This document shows, piece after piece, positions 23,397-34,100 of a stretch of DNA of 64,000 nt. A model generated the notes under the pieces. That model was not told where the DNA came from. It searched no databases and was given only the letters and a program-made list of their open reading frames with translations. Origin of the DNA: Lenzites betulinus. Taxonomy: Eukaryota > Basidiomycota > Agaricomycetes > Polyporales > Polyporaceae. The position numbers and the translations under genes are program-made. The first letter of the stretch is position 1; each line of letters starts with the position of its first letter. Where the stretch lies: positions 434,001-498,000 of the forward strand of contig JABYQU010000004.1 in assembly GCA_022264855.1 (NCBI GenBank), given 5' to 3'.

Positions 23397-23489
23397 TGGT
23401 CCCCCCGAGGATCGAACTCGGAACCCTTGCATGACAAGGCGCAGGCAACCCTATAAGTACAAAGCTCTGACCAGTTGAGCTAGGGGACC
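23397..23489 (-). tRNA. tRNA-Ile (UAU anticodon) with a 19-nt intron
   Basis: A full cloverleaf is visible on the minus strand. The acceptor stem GGTCCCC pairs with GGGGACC and the discriminator is A. The D-arm is GCTC/GAGC, and the T-arm CCGAG/CTCGG encloses TTCGATC. The anticodon stem TTGTA/TGCAA encloses a 26-base loop starting CTTATA. Placing the intron at the canonical position after base 37 (23433-23451) leaves a 7-base loop CTTATAA with anticodon TAT at 23453-23455. This matches the intron-bearing minor Ile tRNA of fungi. The anticodon assignment depends on that splice position. Confidence 0.85.
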
Positions 23490-23639
23490 GTAGCTGCCCC
23501 GCCGCTCCTGTCACGTCTCGCTATGCGGGCATCCTGTTTCGGGTTTTTGACAAGTCCCGAACGTACTTAGGCTGGCAGCCTTATTAATATACATTCTCGG
23601 TACGTGAGGGGAACACAAATATACTTGCCACTTCATATA

Positions 23640-24632
23640 CTATACCCCAGGGTCCGTACCCTCCTCCTCCACGCCCCCAGAGGTCACGCGAATAAACCGC
23701 GTCCCGACCCGCTCGCCCTGCTCCGGCGAATGCGTGATCCACACCACGGCCTTCAGCCGCGACTCCTCGGACTTGACCTCCGCCACGAGGTGCTTCTCGA
23801 TCTTCCCCGACGAGTCCGAGTCCAGCGCCGACGTCGGCTCTACAAACATCATATCACAGTGAGCCTCCTGTCCAGCATGTAATGCCAAGAAGAGGAACAC
23901 ACCGTCGAGCAGGAGCACCTCCGCGGTATCGAGTCCAACGGCAATGGCGAGCACGATGCGCTGCGCCTCGCCGCCGCTCAAATTCGCCCACGCGCGGTCC
24001 CACAGCTCGCGCTCGACGCCCCACGACTCCGCGAGCGCAAGCGCGCCGTGCGCACTGCTCACCCCGTTCTCCTGCGCATGACCCAGCCCGAGCGTTGCGG
24101 CGGCCTTGGCCTTGGCAGAGGGGGACTGCTTGTGCACAGCGAAGGTCGAGACGGCTTGCAGGAAGTCGCGCGGCGAGCCGGGGAGGAGGGACGGGCGCTG
24201 CGGGACGTAGAGCACTTGCGTGCGGTATTTGGGGACCCCTGTGCGTGTCTGCTGCTTAGTACACGTCGTGTATGCGGATCGCGTGGTAGTGCGCACCGTA
24301 CGACTGGGGTGTACTTGTGAACGCGCGCGAGACCGGTCAGATACATGTCGGTCATTACCGTCCCGAGAGCACTCACCGGCCTCGGTAGAGTACCTCGCCC
24401 TGGTACGTGTTCAGGTGTGATATACACTTTAACAGTGTCGACTTCCTGAACGTCCACTAGTTAGCGCAGAGCATGCAACACTAGCCGACGCGACATACCC
24501 CGAGCCGCTCTTGCCCTGCAAAACCAAGACCTCCCCCTCGTGCACTTGCAAATTGACGTCACTGAATATGGGCTGGCCCTTCTGCTTGTAGCACCCGACG
24601 TTCTTCAGCTCGAGCAGCGGCGCACCCGACAT
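23640..24632 (-). CDS. Small ABC ATP-binding protein (UPF0014-partner type, FetA/YbbL/STAR1-like)
   Basis: Five exons (24499-24632, 24377-24445, 24297-24313, 23903-24238, 23640-23839) give 251 aa, a single nucleotide-binding domain. Walker A is GKSGSGKST, split by intron 1. The Q-loop region is YVPQRPSLLPGSP, the signature is NLSGGEAQR, Walker B is VLLLDEPTSALD, and the H-loop is WITHS. The family resembles bacterial FetA/YbbL and plant STAR1, which work with UPF0014 permeases; no permease gene lies in this window. The 17-nt third exon supplies TPQSY and gives the family-typical reading GRTPQSYGVPKYRTQVLY. No transmembrane segment is present. The substrate cannot be told. Confidence 0.85.
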
Positions 24633-25563
24633 GGTAGAAAGCGTCCTAGAATTATCCGCGTTCGTGGGATGGTGTGAACGTTTAAACTCGCAGCGACGCG
24701 CCTAGTACATGCACGTACGCGCTCTGGCACGGAACAAATCGTCGTCATAGCTTGCTGCCACTGCAGGCGCCTACAGAAACATCGCGTCCCTGGCACTTGC
24801 TGTGCACCTCCTGCGCTGTCGATCCCGCGGAGCTTACTTATGACGGCCAGACAAATTTAAACATAGGCTTCGGCTACGCCTCTCTTTTTTTATCAGAAAG
24901 TTTTATAAAATAAATTTTATGGCGCAACACAGGGCGGGTGCACGCTTCTTGTGTCTTTTGCAGGGTATAGTAGCAGGCTTCGTGCATCAGGCCTCAGTAT
25001 AAGTGGAGGAAATGCTACTAGTACTAGGTTACGCACACAACTCAACTCTCGTTTGGTCTACAGTATTAGTGTGGGGCTCCGCGTCGCTTGTGTATTCAAT
25101 ATTCAGCCATAGGACGTCCAGGCTCGACCATACCGCCGGTCTACCCCCGTACATGACGCCCGGTCAACCGGCAGGGCCGCCTGCCTCATCGTCCAATATG
25201 CCACGCCATAAGTATTAAGCTTGCAGGTCAGTCTTGGACCTAGGGCTGCCTTTCTCAACGCAGGTTCCACAAAAGCACCCGTCCTGGTGCAGTGCAGCCC
25301 GTCCGTGATCCCACAGTGCGTACAGTGCGCTCTCTGCTCGTAGACGGGGATGGTCTCCCACTCTCGGGCATGCTAGTCTCATACCCGTTCGCGTTTCGCG
25401 TAGACCTGCGAGGGGTTCGGAACGAACCTGGCGGGCCTGCGGCTGATATGGGATGCAAGGACGATGCCAGATGCGATTGCAAGTATTATCAAAGCATGAG
25501 GAGGGGGTACGGGCACGCAAAGGCACCTAATATTCTACGCTATTGTAAGATACTTCATGGGTC
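24633..25563. other. Intergenic with an AT-rich island
   Basis: About 930 bp between the ABC ATPase start and the Tom40 stop. An AT-rich stretch at about 24850-24925 (with TTTTTTT and TATAAAATAAATTTTA) stands out sharply from the GC-rich surroundings. A small plus-strand frame at 25003-25218 has no supporting homology. Confidence 0.5.
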
Positions 25564-26894
25564 CTACGGCTGGGGCATGGGAAGGGCGGGGGAGCCGGGT
25601 GGCGGGACCATGCCCATCTCCTCCGGGGTCAAGCTCGAGCTGTCGATCATTACACCGACGCCGACCTTGGCTGCGTTCTATACGGAAGGGGTGCGAAAGT
25701 GTGAATAACGTGACGCGTACACTCAGGAGAGGGGTGGCACATACCTTGAGGTGGTCGATCTCGCCAGAGACGAGGAAGGAGAACGTGGGCGCGAACCGCT
25801 GCTCGAGGTGCGCAGAGACCTTGCCCGTGGAGTCGAGCTGCGCGCGGAACGACGCCATACGAAGCTCGTATCGCGCCGCGAGCGTCGCCAGCGCGTCCCG
25901 CCGCCCGGGAGCCGTCATGACCTGGAGGTCCGCCGCGACGTCGACCTTCTCACTCAGCTTCTGCCAGTACGTTGCCTGAACGATGCCGGGGCCCTGCACC
26001 TGCGCGGTCGCGATCCAGTTCCGGTCTGTGCTAGTGTACTTTGCGAGGTAGCCTGCGCCGAAGTCAGACAGGCCGGGCCCCTGGTGCTGCAGGATCGTCT
26101 CGACGCCGAACGCGAGGTTTTTCGTGACGGACTGCATGTAGGAGCCCATGTAGATGCCGGCAAAGTCCGCGGGGGAGGGGTTCACCGCCTTCGCGTTGAG
26201 CGAGTAGTCGGCGCCCTGGTAGTCGTGCTCGAGCTGCAGGAAGCTCTGCCCGGCTTGTGTCGACAGCTGCGGACGTGGCCGTCACTTTGTGCGCTTACGT
26301 GGCTCCGAGTGGAGGGGCTAGGGGGCTGGGACGTACCTGCGCCTGCACTTTTGAGACGTTGTTTGCGCTCCAGCCCTGATTGAACCGCCCTGACACGTTC
26401 CCATCGTTGTCGACGTTACCGTGCAGGAATAGCTGCGAAGAAGGTGAGCGGGCCGAGCGAGTGGCATAGCGACCCTCGCTGGCAGTTTGCTTACCTTGTC
26501 GTTCGCGAACACGGCACCAAAGTGATATGTTGGCGGCGTCGTCTGTGAGCCCAGGTGGAATGAGTGCGTGACCTGGAACATCGGGTTCATCGACAAGCTC
26601 TTTGAGAGGTCGGCCCTCGCGCCGTCAAACGCATAGTTGGTCAGTAGGGTCTCTAGGACACGGTGTATCCATATGAGCGTGGTATTAATGTGATACGGGG
26701 CACAACTCACGCTTGGCCTCCTTCGAGAGGTTCTCGACCGTGCCGGGGTTAGGGAGGTCGAGGGACCTCCTCCACGCCGCGAAACGGTTGTACACGCTAC
26801 CGAAAGGCCATGAGGAGGACGATGCGACCGGCGCCGGGACTGTCGGGGGCAGAGGGGCGGGTGGGTCGACGACGAGGGGGGTGGGGACAGACAT
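25564..26894 (-). CDS. tom40: Tom40, mitochondrial outer-membrane import channel
   Basis: Five exons (26711-26894, 26495-26652, 26337-26432, 25745-26266, 25564-25677) give 357 aa, the usual Tom40 size. A proline-rich leader is followed by the porin-3 beta-barrel. Recognisable family stretches include MNPMFQVTHSFHLGSQ, HFGAVFANDKLFLHGNVD, FLQLEHDYQGADYSLNAKAV, and the C-terminal EQRFAPTFSFLVSGEIDHLK with AKVGVGVMIDSSSL. It forms the general import pore of the TOM complex. The tail ends in a short Pro-rich extension (GSPALPMPQP). All introns have clean phase. The promoter lies next to the inverted-repeat block. Confidence 0.93.
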
Positions 26895-26929
26895 GACGAC
26901 AGCAGAAAGCGGCCGCTCGCGCTGGAGTA

Positions 26930-27480
26930 CGCCAAAAATTCGGGCGCATACGGCCGCCCGATTGGGAAGCTGCCACGAATGCGAGGACCCCCGCCAATAC
27001 ACCAAGAGCTCATATCCGGCGCTCGGCCGGATAGGCCCAAATTCGGTGGCTCCAAAACCCTCAAAATTCGGTCATTTCCACATAACCCTCCGCCAAAACC
27101 TCAAAATTCGGGCCTCCGGCGGATGTATCGTCCAAGGGCGCTTATCAGATTTGCGGTCCGGGTCGCCAGAGACTCCATTCCAACCTATAATCCCGGCCGT
27201 AAGAGTGGTTAAGTGACTATCTGGACACTACAATTTCGGCGCAAAAATCATCGCCAGGTCCCCCGGATCCAAGGTCCCAGCGGCTGCCGGCCGTCCCCTC
27301 ATTTTCGGTGCTGTTGCACCCAAGATTTTCCCGCTGGGGCCGGATTCGGGCACATGACCTCGGCCTCCCGGAGGCCTATTTTCGGTGAATGGCATGTAGC
27401 TTTTCGGGCCCTTCGGGCCCATTTTCGGTAGCGCCCGCATATGAGCTCCCGGCGTATTGGCGGGGGTCCTCGAATGCGCC
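26930..27480. repeat. Inverted-repeat block with many TTCGG motifs (possible non-autonomous element)
   Basis: Arms at 26982-27023 and 27430-27472 are inverted copies over about 42 bases with only a few mismatches (both contain the gaggacccccgccaatac core). Between and just beside them the motif A/T-TTCGG occurs about ten times in 500 bp (for example near 26938, 27044, 27064, 27103, 27232, 27301, 27379 and 27421). Read outward to inward, both arms translate to EDPRQY..SSY in one frame. No transposase frame is present and no target-site duplication is evident, so a MITE-like element is only one explanation. Confidence 0.6.
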
Positions 27481-27790
27481 GCCGTTTAGACGCCCACGCC
27501 CACGCCCTCCGCGCCGGCCTCCTCCATCTCGCTCACTAGTACTCGCTCTGCGGACGCTCAAGGCCATTCGTAGCAAGGGAGGGCGCATGGCCCCAGCAGA
27601 ACAATGTACCGTTGGTACTTGTACAATGACGATGGTCGTTCATTCCCGACGATCAATCGCTTTTGGATGTTCAGCGGTTTGAGGTGAGATAGCAATCACG
27701 CTTTGCATAACATGCACGCTGCAAACACGCTGTGATGGCAGACATGTATGCCCGTCCACGATAGTCGTATCGATGGCTCGCCGGATTGCC

Positions 27791-27811
27791 GTTGAACGTT
27801 GAACGTTGAAC
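27791..27811. repeat. Tandem 7-bp repeat (GTTGAAC)3
   Basis: Three perfect GTTGAAC units lie about 570 bp upstream of the Hsp70 start codon. They are short and of unknown significance. Confidence 0.85.
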
Positions 27812-28172
27812 GTCGCGTCGAGCGGTGAACCTGGACTCTCGTTCAAATGACGTAACGCGTAAGCAGAAACGGACGCTTTGTCCGCGATGGCGATGCTAGT
27901 CCGGCTGCGTGACACGGTCAACCCATACGTAGGGTGTACGCGTATCTGGAACACGAGGATCTGGTATGTGGCCAGTAAATGCGCGAAGATCTCGGGGGCG
28001 ATCCAAGAAGGTCCTCAGCCGCAGTTTAGACGCGTCGCGCGAGTGCGGCGACACGCTGGAAATGTCGGGGGCCTCCGCGCATTGTCAGGGGCAGATCTGC
28101 GCACTGTCTGCGATGTTCGAGCGTGGTTTGGATGGTGCGAGAGCGGCCAAAAGAGGCGGGAGAGAGATGGGG

Positions 28173-28273
28173 CACGTGACATTAGGGTTGTGGAAAGGTC
28201 TGGAAAGGGCAAGAAGGAAGGTCGAATGTGCCGGAAGCGCATCGAATGTCGTCCGCGCGAGGGTGTATATAAA
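28173..28273 (+). promoter_or_regulatory. Hsp70 core promoter: CACGTG E-box and TATA box
   Basis: CACGTG lies at 28173-28178 and TATATAAA at 28266-28273, 108 bp upstream of the ATG at 28381. GGAAAG/GAAGGAAGG repeats between them contain GAA units, but I see no perfect alternating nGAAnnTTCn heat-shock element. The TATA call is good; factor binding is inferred. Confidence 0.6.
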
Positions 28274-28380
28274 CCGCCGCCTGCCCCAGATGTCCCCCAA
28301 CGACCCAGTTTTACGAACGGACTTGTACACTCTCATCCCCTACCTCTCATCTAATTTCTCCCTCCCCGCAACCATCCACA

Positions 28381-29630
28381 ATGACCAAGGCGATCGGAAT
28401 TGATCTTGGTACCACCTACTCGTAAGTTTTTCCCTTCCATCCCGTCATCCGAGCCACTTGCTCATTTTATCTTTCTAGCTGCGTCGGTGTCTGGCAAAAT
28501 GATCGTGTTGAGATCATCGCCAACGACCAGGGTAACCGCACAACACCCTCATACGTCGCCTTCACCGACAACGAGCGGTTGATCGGTGATGCCGCGAAGA
28601 ACCAAGTCGCGATGAACCCCCACAACACTGTCTTCGACGCCAAGCGTCTCATCGGCCGCAAGTTCGCGGACGCTGAGGTCCAGTCCGACATCAAGCACTT
28701 CCCCTTCACCGTCTTTGACAAGGGCGGCAAGCCTTACGTTCGCGTCCAGTACCGCGGCGAGGACAAGGAATTCGTAAGTTCATCTTGCGCAGCCTCGAGC
28801 GCGAACTTTGTACTAACTATCCGTTCCACAGTCGCCTGAGGAGATTTCCTCCATGGTTCTGACGAAGATGAAGGAGATCGCCGAGTCCTACCTCGGCGGC
28901 ACCGTCACCTCCGCCGTCGTCACCGTCCCCGCGTACTTCAACGACTCGCAGCGTCAGGCGACGAAGGATGCCGGCACCATCTCCGGCCTCAACGTCCTCC
29001 GTATCATCAACGAGCCCACAGCGGCCGCCATCGCGTACGGTCTCGACAAGAAGACCGTGGGCGAGCGCAACGTCCTCATCTTCGATCTCGGTGGAGGTAC
29101 CTTCGATGTGTCCCTCCTGACCATCGAGGAGGGTATCTTCGAGGTCAAGGCCACCGCCGGTGACACCCATCTTGGTGGTGAGGACTTCGACAACCGTCTC
29201 GTCAACCACTTCGTCCAGGAGTTCAAGCGCAAGCACAAGAAGGGTAAGCCACTTGCGCTTTTGAACCGCATGAACTATATGCTGACTTTGACTTTTAGAC
29301 CTCTCGTCCAACCCCCGTGCTCTCCGTCGTCTCCGCACTGCCTGCGAGCGTGCCAAGCGCACTCTCTCTTCGGCCGCGCAGACCACCATCGAGATCGACT
29401 CCCTCTTCGAGGGTATCGACTTCTACACCTCGCTCACTCGTGCGCGTTTCGAGGAGTTGTGCCAGGATCTCTTCCGCGGCACCCTCGAGCCCGTCGAGAA
29501 GGTCCTCCGCGACTCGAAGATCGACAAGAGCTCCGTCCACGAGATCGTCCTCGTCGGTGGCTCCACCCGTATCCCCCGTGTCGTGAAGCTCGTCTCCGAC
29601 TTCTTCAACGGCAAGGAGCCCAACAAGTCG

Positions 29631-29674
<44 letters not shown>

Positions 29675-30570
29675 CGCCATCCTCACGGGTGACACCTCGG
29701 AGAAGACCCAGGACCTGCTCCTCCTCGATGTCTCCCCCCTCTCGCTCGGTATCGAGACCGCCGGTGGTGTCATGACCCCCCTCATCAAGCGCAACACCAC
29801 CGTCCCGACGAAGAAGTCCGAGATCTTCTCGACCTACGCCGACAACCAGCCCGGTGTGCTCATCCAGGTCTACGAGGGTGAGCGTGCACGGACGAAGGAC
29901 AACAACCTCCTCGGCAAGTTCGAGCTCGCCGGCATCCCCCCCGCACCCCGCGGTGTTCCTCAGATCGAGGTCACCTTCGACATCGACGCGAACGGTATCC
30001 TCAACGTCTCCGCGTCGGACAAGACGACCGGCAAGTCGAGCCGCATCACGATCAACAACGACAAGGGCCGTCTCTCGAAGGAGGAGATCGAGCGCATGGT
30101 CAACGAGGCCGAGAAGTACAAGGGTATGTCCACTCTGCTCCCTCGCGCGTCTTCAACCCCATACTGACTATCCCCCCACAGCCGAGGACGAGGAGGCAAC
30201 CGCCCGCATCACCGCGCGCAACGGCCTCGAGTCGTACGCGTACAACCTGCGCAACAGCCTGAACGACGAGAAGCTCAAGGACAAGTTCGAGGCCGCGGAC
30301 AAGAAGAAGCTCGAGGACGCGGTGAACAGCACCATCTCGTGGCTCGACGCGTCGCAGGAGGCCTCGAAGGAGGAGTACGAGGAGCACCAGAAGGAGCTCG
30401 AGGCCATCTCGAACCCCATCATGCAGAAGCTCTACAGCGCGGGCGGCGCACCCGGCGGCGCGGACTTCCCTGGCGGCGCGCCCGGCGGCTTCCCTGGCGG
30501 TGCGCCTGGGGGCTTCCCCGGCGGCGCGGCGGGCGGCGAGGACGGCCCGAGCGTCGAGGAGGTCGACTAG
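28381..30570 (+). CDS. Cytosolic Hsp70 chaperone (Ssa family)
   Basis: Five exons (28381-28421, 28479-28773, 28832-29243, 29299-30123, 30182-30570) give 653 aa. The ATPase-domain signatures are [27 protein letters not shown] and [12 protein letters not shown]. The substrate-binding domain follows, then a helical lid, a Gly/Ala/Pro/Phe repeat linker ([10 protein letters not shown] type) and the terminal EEVD that docks TPR co-chaperones. EEVD and the absence of a presequence mark it as cytosolic/nuclear. Codon use is strongly C-ending, as expected for a highly expressed gene. The first intron falls just after TTYS. Stress induction is expected for the family, but no perfect heat-shock element was seen. 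Confidence 0.96.
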
Positions 30571-31167
30571 GCGGCGCGCGGCGCGCGCTACGGTCCGAGT
30601 CTCCCTCTGTCGTCCCGGTTGTTTGGTGTCATGACCCTCACGAGCTCTCGCGGACACGAAGTCAAAAGCATTCGCATGTATCGCATGTACATTAGTCGCA
30701 TCTTCTAGAATCATTGCTTTCCTTTTCGTCTCTCTCAACCTTGTGTGCGCGTGTGATTATCCTTCAGAGACTTGGTTTTTGGCAAGGATCGGCCGGCTGT
30801 GCTCGGCTATGGCCTACTTGTACTCCGGAACATGTGTTAGGTGGGTGCTGGTGTAGGCCTTGAACGCGGCGCTTTGCACATTGTGCGTGTGAGGCCTTGG
30901 TGCATCATGCATAGTGTGGACAGGTGGTCCTTGCACAATGCACATCGACTTCACGTATAGGGAGCGCAAGCGGAGTTGTACTTCGTCAATATGTGCGCAC
31001 GAGAACGCGAATGATCACGGTCACGATCCTTCACAGATATTCCACAGCTCCCAGTTCTTGTTGGGGCTCTGAGTACGTGATCATTTCGAGAGCCGTAGTA
31101 TATATGCCCATGGGAGCCAATTCAATGACGCCAGACCTCGTGGTAGGAACGCCTGCGCACTCAGTAC
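30571..31167. terminator. Convergent 3' region, Hsp70 / PhoD-like phosphatase
   Basis: About 600 bp between two convergent stop codons. No gene is supported; both 3' UTRs are expected here. Confidence 0.5.
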
Positions 31168-34100
31168 TCAACCCTGGACCTTCAGCACGCCTGCTTGGAC
31201 CTTGCCCCCGGCAACGGGCCGGGAGAGCTTGTTCGCGCCTGGATATACGCCGATGAGCACTCCTATCATACAACGCAGCGAAGTCCAAGTCGCAACACGT
31301 ACCAGCTTCGACGACGAACGTCGCGCTCGCAAACGCGTCCAAGTTCGCCGTACCTACATGCCGCATCGTCAGCCTCCGCCTCACGACACCCACTCCCCAC
31401 CCTACTGTCACCGAAGGCGAGAGCACTCACTGATGTTGCGCATCGCGTAGTACGTCGCGGTCGCGGTCTGCGTGTCGAGCCGGAGCGTGAAGAAGCCGCG
31501 GTACGAGCCCTCGCTCCACTGCAGGTCCTCGTTCACGTGCACGTACTGCTGCGAGAACACGTCCGCTGCCGCCGGGAGGATGCCCGCGCCGAACGCGGAG
31601 CTCGACGTCACCGCCGTGCCCGCGAACTCGACGCCGATCGCGCCTGCGCCCGTGGTCGGGTTGTACGTCGTGGTGTCATTCGGGCCTGGGACGGGGTAAG
31701 CGCTGAACGTTGAACAGTGGGAGAGAGGATAAGATGGGGAGTACTTACGGGCGAGGTCACTAACCCAGTTGGCGTGCGAGTCGCCGGAGAGTATGATGGT
31801 GTTGCTGATCTTGTTGTCGTACAGATGGTCGAGGACGCGGGCGCGATTGGCACGGTAGCCATCCCAGGCGTCCTAACAGACGTTCGTTATGGGTGAGTGG
31901 TAAGGACGGCGAAACCATACTACGGAGGTACGTACGACGTCGACTATCAGGGCGTAGTGAATATTAGCTATTTCGGATGCGCTCGGAATTCAAAGTGAGT
32001 ACGACTCACAGCCAGACTCGTTCAGCTGCGTGAACACGATTTGCTGCCTGAAAGCACCGTATCGGTATGGCAGACATGCGAGGATAGCTTTGGAGTAGCC
32101 TACCCTACGACTCGCCAGATGGCGCCGCGTTGCTTGGAAGCCGTCAGTGTGTCGAAGAACCCTATGCATCGGTTCAAAACCAGCCCTAGAAGTCATGAAG
32201 AGCCAGGCGTGAGGTACGCACAACTCTCTTGGGGGAAGCCCATGAGCGAACGGCTTGGCTCGTCAGCGATTGAGTCAATGACTGTCAACATCAATCAATA
32301 TTGCATCTTCAATGCGATAAGAACGCTCACATTCTGAAGCCCATGCGAATATGCGACTGTGGTTAGCCAAGGAAAGGATTATGTCGATTGGCTTACCAGT
32401 GTTGTAGTACAACTGGGAAAAAATGATCAGGGACGAAGGCAGATGCGGGATACGATGGTAGACCTACGTCAGTGATATCCCTATCGTATTGGCCTGTCAC
32501 CAGTGAGCGAGTCATGTTCAAGAGGGGGCTGCCATGGCAGACATACGAGTGTCAAGCATAGTGAGATCCTACTCGGACGTTAGTCCCGCTGGTACCTCTC
32601 CTATGCATCTGAGAGCTGTTATCGCTCACCAAAAGCTTGCCAATCTGGAAGTTGCGCCAAATGCGAAGCTTGTCGTCCGGGTCGACTTGGCGGATAGGCA
32701 TCCACTCATGGTACGCGCGGACGGCGGCCAGCTTCCTGTCGGTGAAGCAGGCGCCAGATTTCGAGAAGCTGCAGCCAACGCTCGAGTCGTTGCTGTTGGC
32801 GGTTCCGGCCTTCCATGCTTGATCTGCGACTTCGTGGTCGTCCTACAGAGAGTTTAGCAACAGGCGATATTAGGTGTGCATGTGCGATCGTACCCTAGGA
32901 GCAGACGATGGCTGATTAGATATGCGCGACGGGCTCTCGAGACAGAGGGATCGGTTACTCACCAGACTGTGATCCAGGGAGCCTTGACGTGAGCATCGAC
33001 GAGACTCACGTCAGTCCTGTACTGGTTCAGGCGAAGCCGGTAGTCCGCGATGGTCGCGAGTTCCCTGCCCAACGTCTTGCGTCCGATCTTCCCGCTGACG
33101 AGGACTCATTGTCAGTCATGTCGCGAGGACAGCGCGTAATCGGCATACCCGTTTCCGAGCGACTCGTAGATCTACAAAGACAGTTAGCATGTTCAGTAGC
33201 ATATACGGGGCAGACACGTACGTAGTCTCCAAGGTGCACGAAGATGTCGGCCGAGGTGTTGTGAGCAGCCACGCCGTACGCATTGAAGTAGCCTGAGAAT
33301 TCAAGAGTAAAGTTAGCTGCCAGTGGAGTCTGTCTCATAGGGGCCACGATCATTCGACGCACCATCTTGGTAACGAGAGCAGCTAAAGACGGCCAATTCT
33401 ATCGGCTTACCTCCGTTGACGAGGTGAGCGGGAGCTGTAGTTTGTGCGGATAAGCTACAGAAACTTTAACACATGCTCGAAGGGTTATTGTGCTCACTGT
33501 CGGGGGTAGATATAGTCCTAGTCGATCCAACCGGGCTGACTGTCTTGGGATTTGTGCAATCGGCAAACTGGTACCAATAATGAGTGTCCGGTTTGAGGTT
33601 CGTGGCCTCGACCTTGAGGGTGAAATCCACGTCGTAGCTCGTGAAAGCGTCGCCAGAATCGATCGGGCGTCCAGCGAGGTTGGCGTTGTCGAAGATCTTG
33701 AACGAGACGCAGATGGGGATGCTGACGTCGGAAGGGAGCGTGGGTCCGACGGGCACCGCGCGGGTCCAGAGCAGAACCGAATCGTGGAAGGGGTCGCCCT
33801 ACATAGCGGTGAATTGTAGAATCAGGAGGACAACTTCGTAAAGCTTACACTGGCAACTGTCAACGAACTGAAATCAGTGTTACTGTGCCTACTTCTAAGT
33901 GTAGCATCACTCACCTGAGTGTGTGAAGTTAATTCCTCCGTTGTAGATCCACGGGCTCTGCGTTTCCAGTGAGATGTTAGTAAGAAAATATGTTACAATT
34001 ATCTTAGGATTGCTCACACTACTGAAGTCGCCGCCATAGAAGGTGGGGTAATGCTCATCCTTGAACCCGTCTGAGCTTTCAGTATCAGACAGTTGTCTCT

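Larger units (their letters stand above)
26895..28380. other. Intergenic between Tom40 and Hsp70
   Basis: About 1.5 kb without a supported gene. It holds the Tom40 upstream region, the inverted-repeat block, a small 7-bp tandem repeat and the Hsp70 promoter. Confidence 0.6.

Noticed and set aside
25003..25218. Small plus-strand gene of 71 aa
   Set aside because: No conserved motif, no splice context and no family resemblance; likely a chance frame next to the AT-rich island.
26930..27480. Autonomous DNA transposon
   Set aside because: There is no transposase frame, no clear terminal target-site duplication, and the interior is only about 400 bp.
32258..32330. Acceptor at 32282-32283 giving an IDSIADEPSR reading
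   Set aside because: It leaves the frame off by one. The later acceptor after GACGAG is in phase and gives the family-typical 12-residue spacing between YYNT and SLMG.
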